Source: Segetimicrobium sp035279545 (lineage in GTDB: Bacteria > Sysuimicrobiota > Sysuimicrobiia > Sysuimicrobiales > Segetimicrobiaceae). Taken from it: a stretch of DNA of 17,674 bases. The stretch covers positions 1 through 17,674 of the forward strand of contig DATEHM010000246.1 of NCBI GenBank assembly GCA_035279545.1, given 5' to 3'. The notes under the pieces were generated by a model, which was not told the DNA's origin, made no database searches, and saw nothing but the letters and a program-made list of their open reading frames with translations. Of the stretch, positions 1-7,727 are shown piece by piece. The translations under genes were made by a program, and so were the position numbers. Each line of letters starts with the position of its first letter. The stretch's first letter is position 1.

Positions 1-613
1 GACGAGCCCTGATCGGTGCATCCATGGACGGTACGACCTCTGCTGCGACGTATGCTGTGATGAACTTGGAGCCGAGAATACGCCCCCATGAACGGAACTC
101 CTGCTTCTGCCTTAAGACTTGGGCAACGGTGCACTAGTGTAGCGTCCGGAAGGTACGGTTACTCGGCACCAAGGCGAATCTACAGTGTGCGAGCATGCGA
201 GCGCGGAGCGTCAGTATCAATACATTTCGGACGCAGCGCTAGTAGACGAGAGTGTGCGGCTTAGCAGAGAGTGTTCATGTGGAAGGCAAAGAATCCTTCT
301 CTCTTGCATGAACACCAGACCTTGATGTTCATCATCCAGCGTAGTAATTATGGGTTTTCCGAGAATCGTGTGGGTAGGCGCGAACACGAGTACGCAAACA
401 AGATGCCTGCCGGTCAGTGCAACCCTCTCTCCCGCTCCCACGGCCCGTCAACGGTAAAGCCTGCGGCCCGCTCCGCGGCCATTGACGACCCTCGTCGCGG
501 GAAAGACCTGACCATTATGACCGCCAAGCAGAATGCTGGCCAGCTGGTCCCGGTGCAGTGGCCACGACCAACCCACTCGAAACCCGGTAGAGCCAATATT
601 ATTATGCTTGTGA
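1..613. other. Left-edge region without a supportable gene
   Basis: I see no protein family in any of the six frames here. The longest open frames (about 119 residues on plus from 271, about 93 on minus) have no recognisable motif, no convincing ribosome binding site and compositions typical of chance frames. The stretch is less GC-rich than the rest of the window and contains a small set of related inverted repeats (listed separately). It could be the eroded flank of the degraded toxin-antitoxin island that begins at 614, but no transposase, integrase or attachment site can be read from it. Confidence 0.5.
271..333. repeat. Cluster of three related inverted repeats (TGTTCAT)
   Basis: GTGTTCATG at 271-279 is the exact reverse complement of CATGAACAC at 307-315, and TGTTCAT recurs at 327-333. 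The middle copy can therefore pair with either neighbour: a 9-bp stem with a 27-nt loop or a 7-bp stem with an 11-nt loop. This is seen directly in the sequence. It could be an operator cluster or alternative hairpins, but no gene immediately downstream explains it and short repeats of this size can arise by chance. Confidence 0.35.
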
Positions 614-1203
614 ATGAATCGGCGTCCTGACCATCGGTTTCTGTTCGAGATCGCAGCAGACCACGGGGGGCCATTTCACTGCAGCGCAAGCCCATGAGGC
701 GGGGTTCTCCAAGAACCTGATCCGGTACTATGTCCGGCGAGGGAAGTTTCGGGCCGTGCGGCCCAGAGGGGGGAGTCTACCGGCTCCGGGACTTCCCATC
801 TGGTCCACACGATGAGCTCTGGGCCGCGTTGGTAGCTGCCGGGCCTGAGGCGGTCTTCTCCCATGAGAGCGCGCTCCTCCTGCACAACCTCTCAGATGTC
901 ACGCCGCGGGGCATTGATCTGTGGATCCCGTATGAGAAACGCTGGCTCAAACCACGGTCTGTTGCACGCGGCGTCAAGCTCCACGTGGCACGCGCGCGGC
1001 TAAAACCGAACGAGATGACGGTTGTCGACGGATTGCGTGTCACGACGCCATTGCGCACGCTCCTCGACGTTACGATGGGCGATACGAATCCCCGGCAGGT
1101 CGTGCGGGCGATCAAGCAGGCCCTGGAGCGGCAATGGGTAACGGTCGACGCGTTGTTGAGCGCCGCGCGCGCGGAGGGACCGCAGGACCTCCACGCGCGC
1201 TGA
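614..1203 (+). pseudogene. AbiEi-type antitoxin, two frameshifts
   Basis: Likely antitoxin of a type IV toxin-antitoxin pair: an N-terminal winged-helix DNA-binding domain followed by the AbiEi C-terminal antitoxin domain. The gene reads in three frames. ATG at 614 gives MNRRPDHRFLFEIAADHGG. Removing one G from the G6 tract at 665-670 continues with HFTAAQAHEAGFSKNLIRYY, a typical helix-turn-helix. Removing one G from the G6 tract near 770-775 joins GVYRLRDFP and the long C-terminal part to the TGA at 1203. Corrected, it would be about 195 residues, a normal family length. The C-terminal part has GIDLWIP and the RVTTPLRTLLDV motif common in this family. No clear Shine-Dalgarno precedes the start. 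The toxin gene follows after 24 bases, as expected for an antitoxin-first operon. Either a decayed antitoxin or two homopolymer errors. The family assignment comes from recalled motifs and was not checked by search. Confidence 0.75.
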
Positions 1204-1227
1204 GAGGTTCATTCGAGAGGCCAGTGA

Positions 1228-2131
1228 GTGAAGCGGTACCGAACCCATGAGCCCTTCCGGGACGCGCTACCAGGACACCTCGAGAGGCGTTCCCGCGAGC
1301 TCGGCGTCCCGGTTGAGCTACTACGCCGGCGCCTGGTCTTCCAGCGGTTTCTGGCACGGTTGCTGCAGATGGCTCCTAATCACTGGATCCTGTCAGGAGG
1401 GACCGCGCTAGATTGGCGTCTCGCTCATGGTCACGCGCAACGCGCGCGGACCACTGTCGACCTGGACTTCGTGTACCGGGCTACGTTGGAGCAGGCTCGC
1501 GCAGAACTCGAGCGAGCGGCTGAGATGGATCTCGGGGACTACTTCACGTTTGCCTTTGACCCAACTGCGCGGACCGCCGAGGTGGAAGGACGGTCCTTCC
1601 GGTTTCGCATCACGGCCTCTCTTGGTCCCAGGGCGTACCTCATGTTTCTGGTAGATGTCGGCATGATCGATCTCCTTCAATGGACACCAGATCGGATCGT
1701 AGTGGCGGATCCCTTCGGGGACTTGGGGTTTGGCCCTCTAACGGTGCGCACCTTGCCGATCCCGCACCAAATTGCAGAGAAGGTGCACGCGATCACGAAT
1801 GCTGACCAGAGAGGGCCGCCCACGCACCCGCGTCGTCCAAGATATCGCAGACCTTGTAATGATCGCCACGACCGAACGGCCGCCAGCTAGCGACATCCGG
1901 ACCGCGCTCATCGCGGTATTCACCGCCTACAACACACATCCGTTGCCCCTAGCGATGCCAGCCACCCCAACTGAATGGGCCCGCGACTACCGTGCCGCGG
2001 CAGAGGGTCTGCGCATCCCGTCAGACCTGGACACCGCTGACGCCTTGGTCGGTGAGTTCTTAAATGGAGTGTTGCAGGACACCGCTCGCGGAGTCTGGGA
2101 CCCCATCGGTCGCCGGTGGCGCGACTCTTAG
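1228..2131 (+). pseudogene. AbiEii-type nucleotidyltransferase toxin, frameshifted
   Basis: Nucleotidyltransferase toxin of the AbiEii/AbiGii family, partner of the upstream AbiEi-like gene. The GTG start at 1228 is supported by GAGAGG about 8 bases upstream. Family motifs are visible: GGTA at residues 57-60, the catalytic RTTVDLDF at 74-81 with D78 and D80, and the basic EKVHAIT motif with K185. The frame then changes between about 1797 and 1815: the original frame ends early at 1890 with a low-complexity tail, while the +1 frame continues as REGRPRTRVVQDIADLVMIA, the family's DxxDL motif, and runs to 2131. One extra base restores a protein of about 300 residues, normal for the family. In the DxxDL motif the usual Lys before Asp is Gln. 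As it stands, the product keeps the catalytic Asp pair but loses the C-terminal domain. With the antitoxin also broken, the locus looks inactive. Confidence 0.78.
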
Positions 2132-2700
2132 AGAGCCCCAGCGGAACAATCTGAGTCTGGTGTCAAACGGTGCTCCCTCACCCGGATTGTATCCCCGGTG
2201 CTTATTGCGCGCTTGGGCCCCGCAGCTCAATCCTCAACTGTCGAACAGTTGCCTTCTCCCATTGCGCGTATCCTGTAGGATCACGCCAAAACATCTGCCA
2301 CGCTTCATTCAAGATGTCGCCGGTACGATGGCCGTGCCCCTTTTCAGCAAAGCGACAGCCTATGTCACCCCCGGCGTAGGGGAGGACGTATCCGCCCTCC
2401 CAGGTGAGGGAAGATTGAGTTCCCCGAACATGCGTTCGGTAGGGCATCCTGGTGGCGCTGGTGGGCATTCTAGGGGCGCGCCGGTGGATCCCTCGGTGCA
2501 AAGCATGCCGACCGGCCGACCCTGCATCACCGTCCTGCCGACAAAAGCGAAGTAACGGAGACGGCATGACAAGGGACGGAGCGGGCCAGGGACGAACCAC
2601 CAAACGAACGGCGTGCGGGCTGCAATAACCCGGACCCTGCGCGTCGTTTACGGTCATAAGCAAGGGATCACAGAGGGCTTCGGCCCGGGAGGTGTGTGCG
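2132..2700. other. Non-coding gap before the peroxiredoxin gene
   Basis: Nearly 570 bases with no gene I can support. A 153-codon open frame on minus (2202-2663) and overlapping plus frames exist, but none has a recognisable domain or a good ribosome binding site. The stretch contains a perfect 7-bp palindrome at 2235-2251 and, at its right end, the Shine-Dalgarno of the peroxiredoxin gene. The promoter of that gene presumably lies in the last 200 bases, but I could not pick out a convincing -35/-10 pair. Confidence 0.4.
2235..2251. repeat. Perfect inverted repeat CAACTGT-CGA-ACAGTTG
   Basis: Seven-base arms, fully complementary, separated by three bases. The symmetry and short centre fit a dimeric regulator's operator better than a terminator, since the arms are AT-balanced and no T tract follows. 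It lies about 450 bases before the peroxiredoxin start and 100 bases after the toxin stop, so its target, if any, is unclear. Confidence 0.35.
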
Positions 2701-3360
2701 ATGGCTCTTCAACTCGGGGACGTAGCGCCGGATTTCGAGGCGGAAACGACCGAAGGCCGGATCCGGTTCCATGAATGGATCGGCAACTCGTGGGCGGTGC
2801 TGTTCTCGCACCCCAAGGACTTCACGCCCGTCTGCACCACCGAGCTCGGCTACATGGCTAGGCTCAAGCCCGAGTTCGACCGGCGCAATACCAAGATCAT
2901 CGGCCTAAGCGTCGATCCGGTCGAAGATCACACCCGGTGGGCGAATGACATCAAAGAAACGCAGGGCGCGGCGCCCAACTATCCCATGATCGGGGACACG
3001 GACCTCAGCATTGCCAAGCTCTACGGGATGCTGCCGGCCGCCACAGCCGGCACGGCGAAGGGACGTACGCCAGCGGACAACCAAACCGTGCGCACCGTGT
3101 TCGTCATCGGCCCCGATAAGAAGGTCAAACTTACGATCGCCTACCCCATGACGACGGGCCGCAACTTCGATGAGGTCCTGCGCGTGATCGACTCGGTGCA
3201 GCTCACGGCAAAGCACAAGGTGTCGACGCCGGTAAACTGGAAGCGCGGCGACGACGTGATCATCGCGGGGTCGGTGTCCGACGAAGAAGCCAAGAAGACG
3301 TATCCGCACGGGTGGAAGACGCCGAGACCCTACATCCGGATCGTGCCGCAACCGGAATGA
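2701..3360 (+). CDS. 1-Cys peroxiredoxin (Prx6-type)
   Basis: Cytoplasmic thiol peroxidase of the AhpC/TSA family that reduces hydrogen peroxide and organic hydroperoxides. The 219-residue protein has the peroxidatic motif PKDFTPVCTTE with Cys45, the only cysteine in the chain, so no resolving cysteine is available and a 1-Cys mechanism is implied. The long C-terminal arm after residue 165 (TPVNWKRGDDVIIAG, then PHGWKTPRPYIR) is characteristic of the Prx6 subfamily. I chose ATG 2701 because GGGAGG lies 8 bases upstream; an in-frame GTG at 2692 overlaps that site and is unlikely. The next gene on the same strand, 120 bases on, is a persulfide-dioxygenase-like enzyme, which suggests a shared role in peroxide and reactive-sulfur stress. 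The gene is intact, unlike the toxin-antitoxin pair before it. Confidence 0.93.
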   Translation: MALQLGDVAPDFEAETTEGRIRFHEWIGNSWAVLFSHPKDFTPVCTTELGYMARLKPEFDRRNTKIIGLSVDPVEDHTRWANDIKETQGAAPNYPMIGDTDLSIAKLYGMLPAATAGTAKGRTPADNQTVRTVFVIGPDKKVKLTIAYPMTTGRNFDEVLRVIDSVQLTAKHKVSTPVNWKRGDDVIIAGSVSDEEAKKTYPHGWKTPRPYIRIVPQPE

Positions 3361-3482
3361 CGCCTTACACCATACCTACCGGGGGGCGCCTGCGGCCAAG
3401 GGCGCAGACGCCCGTCTACGAACCTCATTAGTCGACGATAGATCGAATATTCTGGTTGGATGCTCTGAACGGGGGGTGCTGT

Positions 3483-4610
3483 GTGTACTTCAAACAGTTC
3501 CTCGATGAGCGATGCGGATGTGCCTCGTACCTGATTGCATCCCGTCAGTCCCATGAGGCCGCCGTTGTCGACGCGGCGATAGAGACCGGCCAGTACGACG
3601 AGTTACTCCAGGAACGAGGGTTCCGCCTGAAGTATGTCATCGACACGCACGTTCACGCTGACCACGTGTCCGGCGCGCGCCGCCTGGCCGCAAAGCACGG
3701 CGCGGAGCTGTGCCTGCATGAGTCGGCGGCGGTCACGTATCCGTTCCGGGGGGTCAAGGACGGCGAAGAACTGCCCCTCGGCCAGCTCCGCCTGCGGATT
3801 CTGCATGTGCCGGGACACCGGCCGGAGCTGATCTCGGTGCTGGTGATCAACCCGCCTCGCAGCCCGGAGCCGTCCATGGTGCTGACCGGCGACTCCCTGC
3901 TCGTGGGCGACGTGGGCCGCCCAGACTTCGGCGGCGGCGACGCCACCGTGCAGTATGAGAGCGTGACGCGCCTGCTCCGGTTGCCCGACTGGGTGGCGGT
4001 ATTCCCGGGGCACTTCGAAGGACCATGCGGCAAGGGTATGTGTGGCCGCCCGAGCACGACGATCGGGTTCGAGCGCCTCTTCAACCCGCTGCTGCGCCTC
4101 GGCCGCCCCGAGTTCATTTCAACGCTAACGGGTAGCGTGCCGGCGCGTCCGCTCAACATGGTCGCGATCGAAGCGACAAACCGCGGCCGGGCAGACGCTG
4201 CCTGGGCGATGCTCACCAGTCTGCCGCCGGTTGAGGAAGCGGATATCGAAAAACTCGACCGCGTGCAGGCGGACGCGGTCGTCCTGGATGTGCGCGAACC
4301 CGAAGAATACGCGTACGGCCACGTCCCGGGCGCCGCGAGTCTTCCGCAGGCCGAACTGGCGACGCGGCTGGCTGAGGTCCCACAGGACCGGCCTGTGTTC
4401 GTAATTTGCGAGAGTGGAATGCGGTCCCTGCGGGCCACGCAGTTCCTGCGGCAGATGGGTTACGCCCGGGTGACGAACGTGTGTGGCGGCACGGCTGCCT
4501 GGCGAAAGTCGGGCCGAAAGGTCGTCACGGAGCGGGGACACGAAAAGCCGCGCGTCGTCGAGTCCGAGTGGACGCATGGCGGTGGGATGACGTCGCCGGC
4601 CGGCACGTGA
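3483..4610 (+). CDS. Metallo-beta-lactamase/rhodanese fusion, persulfide dioxygenase-like
   Basis: A 375-residue two-domain enzyme. The N-terminal metallo-beta-lactamase fold (about 1-245) carries THVHADH (H56, H58, D60, H61), PGH (H112), GDSLLVGDVGRPD (D137) and PGHFEG (H177). The GDVGRPD signature is typical of ETHE1-like persulfide dioxygenases, which oxidise glutathione or related persulfides to sulfite with mononuclear iron. The C-terminal rhodanese domain (about 255-350) has LDVREPEEYAYGHVPGA and the active-site loop CESGMRS with Cys309, so sulfur transfer is likely retained. The GTG at 3483 gives VYFKQFLDERCGCASYLIA, the usual family start, behind a G-rich Shine-Dalgarno; an ATG nine codons upstream would add an atypical tail. 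A G6 tract near 3750 is read cleanly in frame. The substrate (glutathione, bacillithiol or CoA persulfide) cannot be read from the sequence. Confidence 0.9.
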   Translation: MYFKQFLDERCGCASYLIASRQSHEAAVVDAAIETGQYDELLQERGFRLKYVIDTHVHADHVSGARRLAAKHGAELCLHESAAVTYPFRGVKDGEELPLGQLRLRILHVPGHRPELISVLVINPPRSPEPSMVLTGDSLLVGDVGRPDFGGGDATVQYESVTRLLRLPDWVAVFPGHFEGPCGKGMCGRPSTTIGFERLFNPLLRLGRPEFISTLTGSVPARPLNMVAIEATNRGRADAAWAMLTSLPPVEEADIEKLDRVQADAVVLDVREPEEYAYGHVPGAASLPQAELATRLAEVPQDRPVFVICESGMRSLRATQFLRQMGYARVTNVCGGTAAWRKSGRKVVTERGHEKPRVVESEWTHGGGMTSPAGT

Positions 4611-4621
4611 TCGCCCACTCG

Positions 4622-4683
4622 TCAGGCAATAGACCTGGGTCTAGTCTATCGGCCTAGGCCGGAGAGCGAAACCGTTTGCCTGA
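4622..4683. repeat. Nested inverted-repeat structure after the MBL/rhodanese gene
   Basis: Outer arms TCAGGCAA (4622-4629) and TTGCCTGA (4676-4683) are perfectly complementary over 8 bp. Inside lie two further dyads: TAGACC-TG-GGTCTA (4630-4643), and CGGCCTAGGCCG (4650-4661), a perfect 12-bp palindrome. GTCTA at 4644-4648 offers an alternative partner for the first arm. The element starts 11 bases after the stop codon. A three-way junction or terminator-like RNA is possible, but no T tract follows. It could also be a small dispersed repeat. Function is not established. Confidence 0.5.
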
Positions 4684-4760
4684 GCCTCGCTGCCGACATT
4701 CGGGTTGGTTGTTGTGTACCGCTGCAACTCTGGCACCTTTTACATAGAAGTTAAGCTGAA

Positions 4761-4928
4761 ATGGACAGACCGGTGGCTGTCGTGCTTTACGGGGTGGCGA
4801 TGGCAGCCGTCATAATCGGTGTAGATTTCGTGTTCTTCAGAAACCGATTCTGGGAACGGCTGACAGTGAATATTGGCATCGTCTTGGTGTTCGCAGCTTT
4901 CTACTTGAGATTCCTCAGGCGTCCATGA
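4761..4928 (+). CDS. Small two-helix membrane protein, 55 residues
   Basis: ATG at 4761 to TGA at 4928 encodes 55 residues. A first hydrophobic helix (about 5-26, with VAVVLYGVAMAAVIIGVDF) is followed by a charged turn with the sequence FRNRFWERL (26-34). A second helix (about 35-52, NIGIVLVFAAFYLRF) follows, ending in RRP. Basic residues at the turn and at the C-terminus suggest both lie on one face of the membrane. It resembles short uncharacterised membrane proteins with a conserved FFRNRFWERL core that I recall from other bacteria, but I cannot name a function. Only a weak AGAAG lies upstream. The neighbours are the sulfur enzyme on the left and the membrane-bound phosphatase on the right. 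The hydrophobic periodicity, intact frame and core motif make chance unlikely. Confidence 0.75.
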   Translation: MDRPVAVVLYGVAMAAVIIGVDFVFFRNRFWERLTVNIGIVLVFAAFYLRFLRRP

Positions 4929-5459
4929 ACAAGGCGCGATAGCGCCCTTTCGCTGCGATTGTGCAGACGCACTTCGCACTCGCTACAGACGAGTGATCTG
5001 TGCTTAATGGCTTGCCGGGGTTCTTACTAGGACTAGAGAAGCGGCTAAAGACTAAAGAATCTAACAGACATTTCCTCAATAAAGACTTAACGGGAAGAAC
5101 GGCACCTTCATCATCCGAAACGTGCGGTGGAGCTGATGCTGGAGGCTGATCGGCCCGTCGCATATTGACGCTTATATATCATTAAGGGCAAACAAAGCCA
5201 GGTGCGGGCCGGACGCTGTTGATCCCGCAGAAGTAACACCCCTGGTCGTTCAACGATCCGCCGACGGATCGTATGGCGTTTGCGCTTCGGCACGCCTCCT
5301 GCGGTTAGTGAAGGACATTGACATTTATCTACGTCCACGCGGGCATCCCATCGGGAGACACATGGGTGGAGCGCGAGAGGAAGCGGCTAAGGTCCGCAGA
5401 AGCTAATCCCGACCCAAATCGCTTCGCATCGGGGTTCATCGCAGAGGAGAGGAGTAGTT
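4929..5459. other. Leader region before the SpoIIE-type phosphatase
   Basis: About 530 bases with no supportable gene. It contains an AT-richer patch around 5020-5100, a perfect 8-bp inverted repeat at 5253-5272, a TTGACA at 5308-5313 without a convincing -10 at the right distance, and the strong AGGAGAGGAG ribosome binding site just before 5460. Open frames on both strands show no domain. Confidence 0.4.
5253..5272. repeat. Perfect inverted repeat ACGATCCG-CCGA-CGGATCGT
   Basis: Eight-base arms with a 4-base centre, about 190 bases upstream of the phosphatase gene. It could be a hairpin terminating transcription from the left or an operator for the phosphatase gene. No T tract follows, which weakens the terminator reading. 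Confidence 0.4.
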
Positions 5460-7727
5460 ATGTCTCCAACGCCCGCGCTTCTGTCCGTACGCGGGGGTGC
5501 GCGGTCCCCGTTGAGCCAAGTCGCCATCGCCCTCCTCTGCACAAGCGTGTTGACGGCGGGGATGGTGTGGCTCCGCGGGAAGTTTCCGAGTCAGTTCCTT
5601 TTCGTCCCTATCCCCGTTATCGGCGCAGTCGCGTATTACGCGGGGTCAATCGCTGGCTATGGATCGGCGCTGCTGTGCACCGGGGCGGTATGGTACTTTA
5701 TCATTTTCCCTGAACGGTCGTTCGCGATGTCCCCGGCGACGCTTCCCCTGCTGGGACTCTTTGTATTGGCATCGTGGACCGTGGCGTTCAGCGGGTGGCG
5801 GCTGCGCCGGGTCGAGGAGGCGCAGCGACACAGTGTGGCGGTGCAGCGGTTCCTCGCTGATGCGGGGGCCCTTCTGTCCGGTGCCTCATTGGATGTGTCG
5901 GCGAGATTGTCTGGGTTGGCCCACTTTTGCGTGCCTACGTTCGCCGACTGGTGCGCGGTTGATGTCACGGATGAGACGGGTACCATCCGGACGCTCGTGG
6001 TGGCCCATCGAGATCCCCTGAAGCTCCAGGTGGCAAGGGAACTGCAAGAGTGGTGTCCGCCCACCCCTCTATCTCCTCGAGGGTCGATGGCCGTCGTCCG
6101 GACCGGTCAGTCGGAATTATTTGAAGTGATTACCGAGCGCTTCTTGGAGCAAGTCGCCCCCGATGCCGATTACCTCAGCGTCCTTCGCCGTCTCGGGCTC
6201 ACATCCGTAATGATCGTGGCGATTAGAGGCCGCGATCGGATCCTGGGGGCACTCACATTCGTGTCGGCCGAGGCCGGCCGGCGCTACGGTCGTGGCGATC
6301 TGGTCCTGGCGGAAGAAATCGGCCTCCGCGCCGGATTGGCGTTGGACAGCGCCGCCCTCTATCAATCCGAACAGGCAGCCCGCATAGCTGCTGACACGGC
6401 TCGCCTAGCCGCCGACACGGCTCGTCAAGCCGCTGACGCGGCTCGTCACGATGCCGACACGGCTCGCGTCGATGCAGAACGGGCGACCGACCGTATGGCG
6501 CGGCTCCAGGCGATCACCGCGGCGCTGTCAGAGGCGCTGACCCCGGCACAGGTCGCTGAGGTGATCGTTGATCGGGGGATCGCCGCATTGGACGCTCAGG
6601 CTGGGACAATGTGCCTGTTGAGCGAAGATGGGCAGACCCTGGATATTGTGCGTGCCATTGGCTATCCCGGGGACGTCATTGGGCGCTGGCGTCACATCCC
6701 GATGGCCGCGCGGATGGCAATCACCGACGCGGCGCGGAGGAGACAGTCGGTATTCCTCCCCTCCCGGAATGCCACGAACGCCCAGCATCCACATCTCGCC
6801 GAGCTTCAGAAGGCGCTCGATTGGGGGGCGCGCGCCGCTGTCCCGCTGATGATCCGGGGACGGCCGATAGGGGGGCTCCTGTTCATATTTGCGGACCCGC
6901 GGCCGTTCCCTGAGAACGACCGCGCCTTCCTGGAGAGTCTTGCCCGACTATGTGCGCAAGCGTTGGAGCGCGCTCAGTTCTACGAACGTGAACACCGGAT
7001 CGCCGGCACGCTTCAGCGAGCGTTCCAGCCGGAGTCCCTGCCGAGCCTCAGCGGGGTCACGATCCACGCCGCATATGCGCCGGGCAGCCACGAGGCCGAA
7101 ATCGGGGGCGACTGGTATGACGCGTTCACGCTTCCGACCGGCCACGTGATGCTGTCGGTTGGAGATGTCGTCGGGCACGGACTGCAAGCCGCCCTGATCA
7201 TGGGACAGCTGCGCCAAACCATCCGCGCAGCCGCATTGGAGGGGTATGCTCCTTGGGCGATTCTCCGCCGCGCCGGGCACGTCCTCGCCGCGACCAGTGC
7301 CGGAGAGGGAATGGCCACTGCCATCGTCGGCAAGCTCGATTCTGAGACGCTCACGGTTGCCTTTGCCTCCGCGGGCCACCCGCCGCCTGTGCTTGGTACC
7401 TCGGAAGGATGCGTGCAGATTCTCCCAGTCACAGGCGATCCGCCGCTGGGGATGCCCGGTGCTGACAGCCCGGCCGAGCGCATTGTGTCGTTGCCAGCTG
7501 GCTCGATGCTGGTGCTGTATACTGATGGACTGATCGAAATGACCCGTGACCCCGTCAAGGGCGAGGCGGCCCTGCAGGAGGCGGTGCGCGCCGCGCTGCA
7601 GACGGGCCCCGAGGATCCCGCGCGTGCGATTCTCGAGCACGTCCTTCCGCAGGGATCCTCGCCACGCGATGACGTCGCGCTCATCACCGTAGCGGTCGCG
7701 ACCGTTTCCCCCGACCGGTCGAGATGA
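5460..7727 (+). CDS. Membrane GAF-GAF SpoIIE/PP2C-type serine phosphatase
   Basis: A 755-residue signalling phosphatase. Four hydrophobic segments (about 20-38, 47-61, 63-83, 93-111) resemble the KdpD-type DUF4118 membrane module. A GAF-like domain (about 125-300), a heptad-repeat coiled coil (about 304-345), a second GAF domain (about 350-505) and a SpoIIE/PP2C catalytic domain (about 515-750) follow. Metal-binding acids are present: D551 in GGDWYDA, D569 in VGDVVGHG, D689 in YTDGLIE and D737/D738 in RDDVALI, so catalysis should be intact. Such enzymes usually dephosphorylate a STAS-domain anti-anti-sigma protein, releasing a sigma factor in response to a signal sensed by the GAF or membrane domains. 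No STAS protein, anti-sigma kinase or sigma factor is recognisable in this window, so the target is unknown. The start is set by AGGAGAGGAG, 6 bases upstream. The gene is intact despite several G runs. Confidence 0.92.
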   Translation: MSPTPALLSVRGGARSPLSQVAIALLCTSVLTAGMVWLRGKFPSQFLFVPIPVIGAVAYYAGSIAGYGSALLCTGAVWYFIIFPERSFAMSPATLPLLGLFVLASWTVAFSGWRLRRVEEAQRHSVAVQRFLADAGALLSGASLDVSARLSGLAHFCVPTFADWCAVDVTDETGTIRTLVVAHRDPLKLQVARELQEWCPPTPLSPRGSMAVVRTGQSELFEVITERFLEQVAPDADYLSVLRRLGLTSVMIVAIRGRDRILGALTFVSAEAGRRYGRGDLVLAEEIGLRAGLALDSAALYQSEQAARIAADTARLAADTARQAADAARHDADTARVDAERATDRMARLQAITAALSEALTPAQVAEVIVDRGIAALDAQAGTMCLLSEDGQTLDIVRAIGYPGDVIGRWRHIPMAARMAITDAARRRQSVFLPSRNATNAQHPHLAELQKALDWGARAAVPLMIRGRPIGGLLFIFADPRPFPENDRAFLESLARLCAQALERAQFYEREHRIAGTLQRAFQPESLPSLSGVTIHAAYAPGSHEAEIGGDWYDAFTLPTGHVMLSVGDVVGHGLQAALIMGQLRQTIRAAALEGYAPWAILRRAGHVLAATSAGEGMATAIVGKLDSETLTVAFASAGHPPPVLGTSEGCVQILPVTGDPPLGMPGADSPAERIVSLPAGSMLVLYTDGLIEMTRDPVKGEAALQEAVRAALQTGPEDPARAILEHVLPQGSSPRDDVALITVAVATVSPDRSR
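6390..6473 (+). repeat. Four 21-bp tandem units encoding ADTAR heptads
   Basis: Within the phosphatase gene, four in-frame 21-base units encode ADTARLA, ADTARQA, ADAARHD and ADTARVD, flanked by related EQAARIA before and AERATDR after. The shared core GACACGGCTCG shows recent duplication at DNA level. The seven-residue period fits a coiled-coil linker between the two GAF domains, where adding or losing whole units would keep helical register. Confidence 0.8.

Noticed and set aside
2202..2663. 153-codon minus-strand frame in the gap before the peroxiredoxin
   Set aside because: No recognisable domain, no convincing ribosome binding site and overlapping open plus frames. Its last 50 residues look somewhat protein-like, so it may be a remnant, but I cannot support a call.
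5308..5313. TTGACA as -35 box of the phosphatase gene
   Set aside because: No acceptable -10 hexamer lies 15-19 bases downstream (the 17-base position reads GGGCAT).
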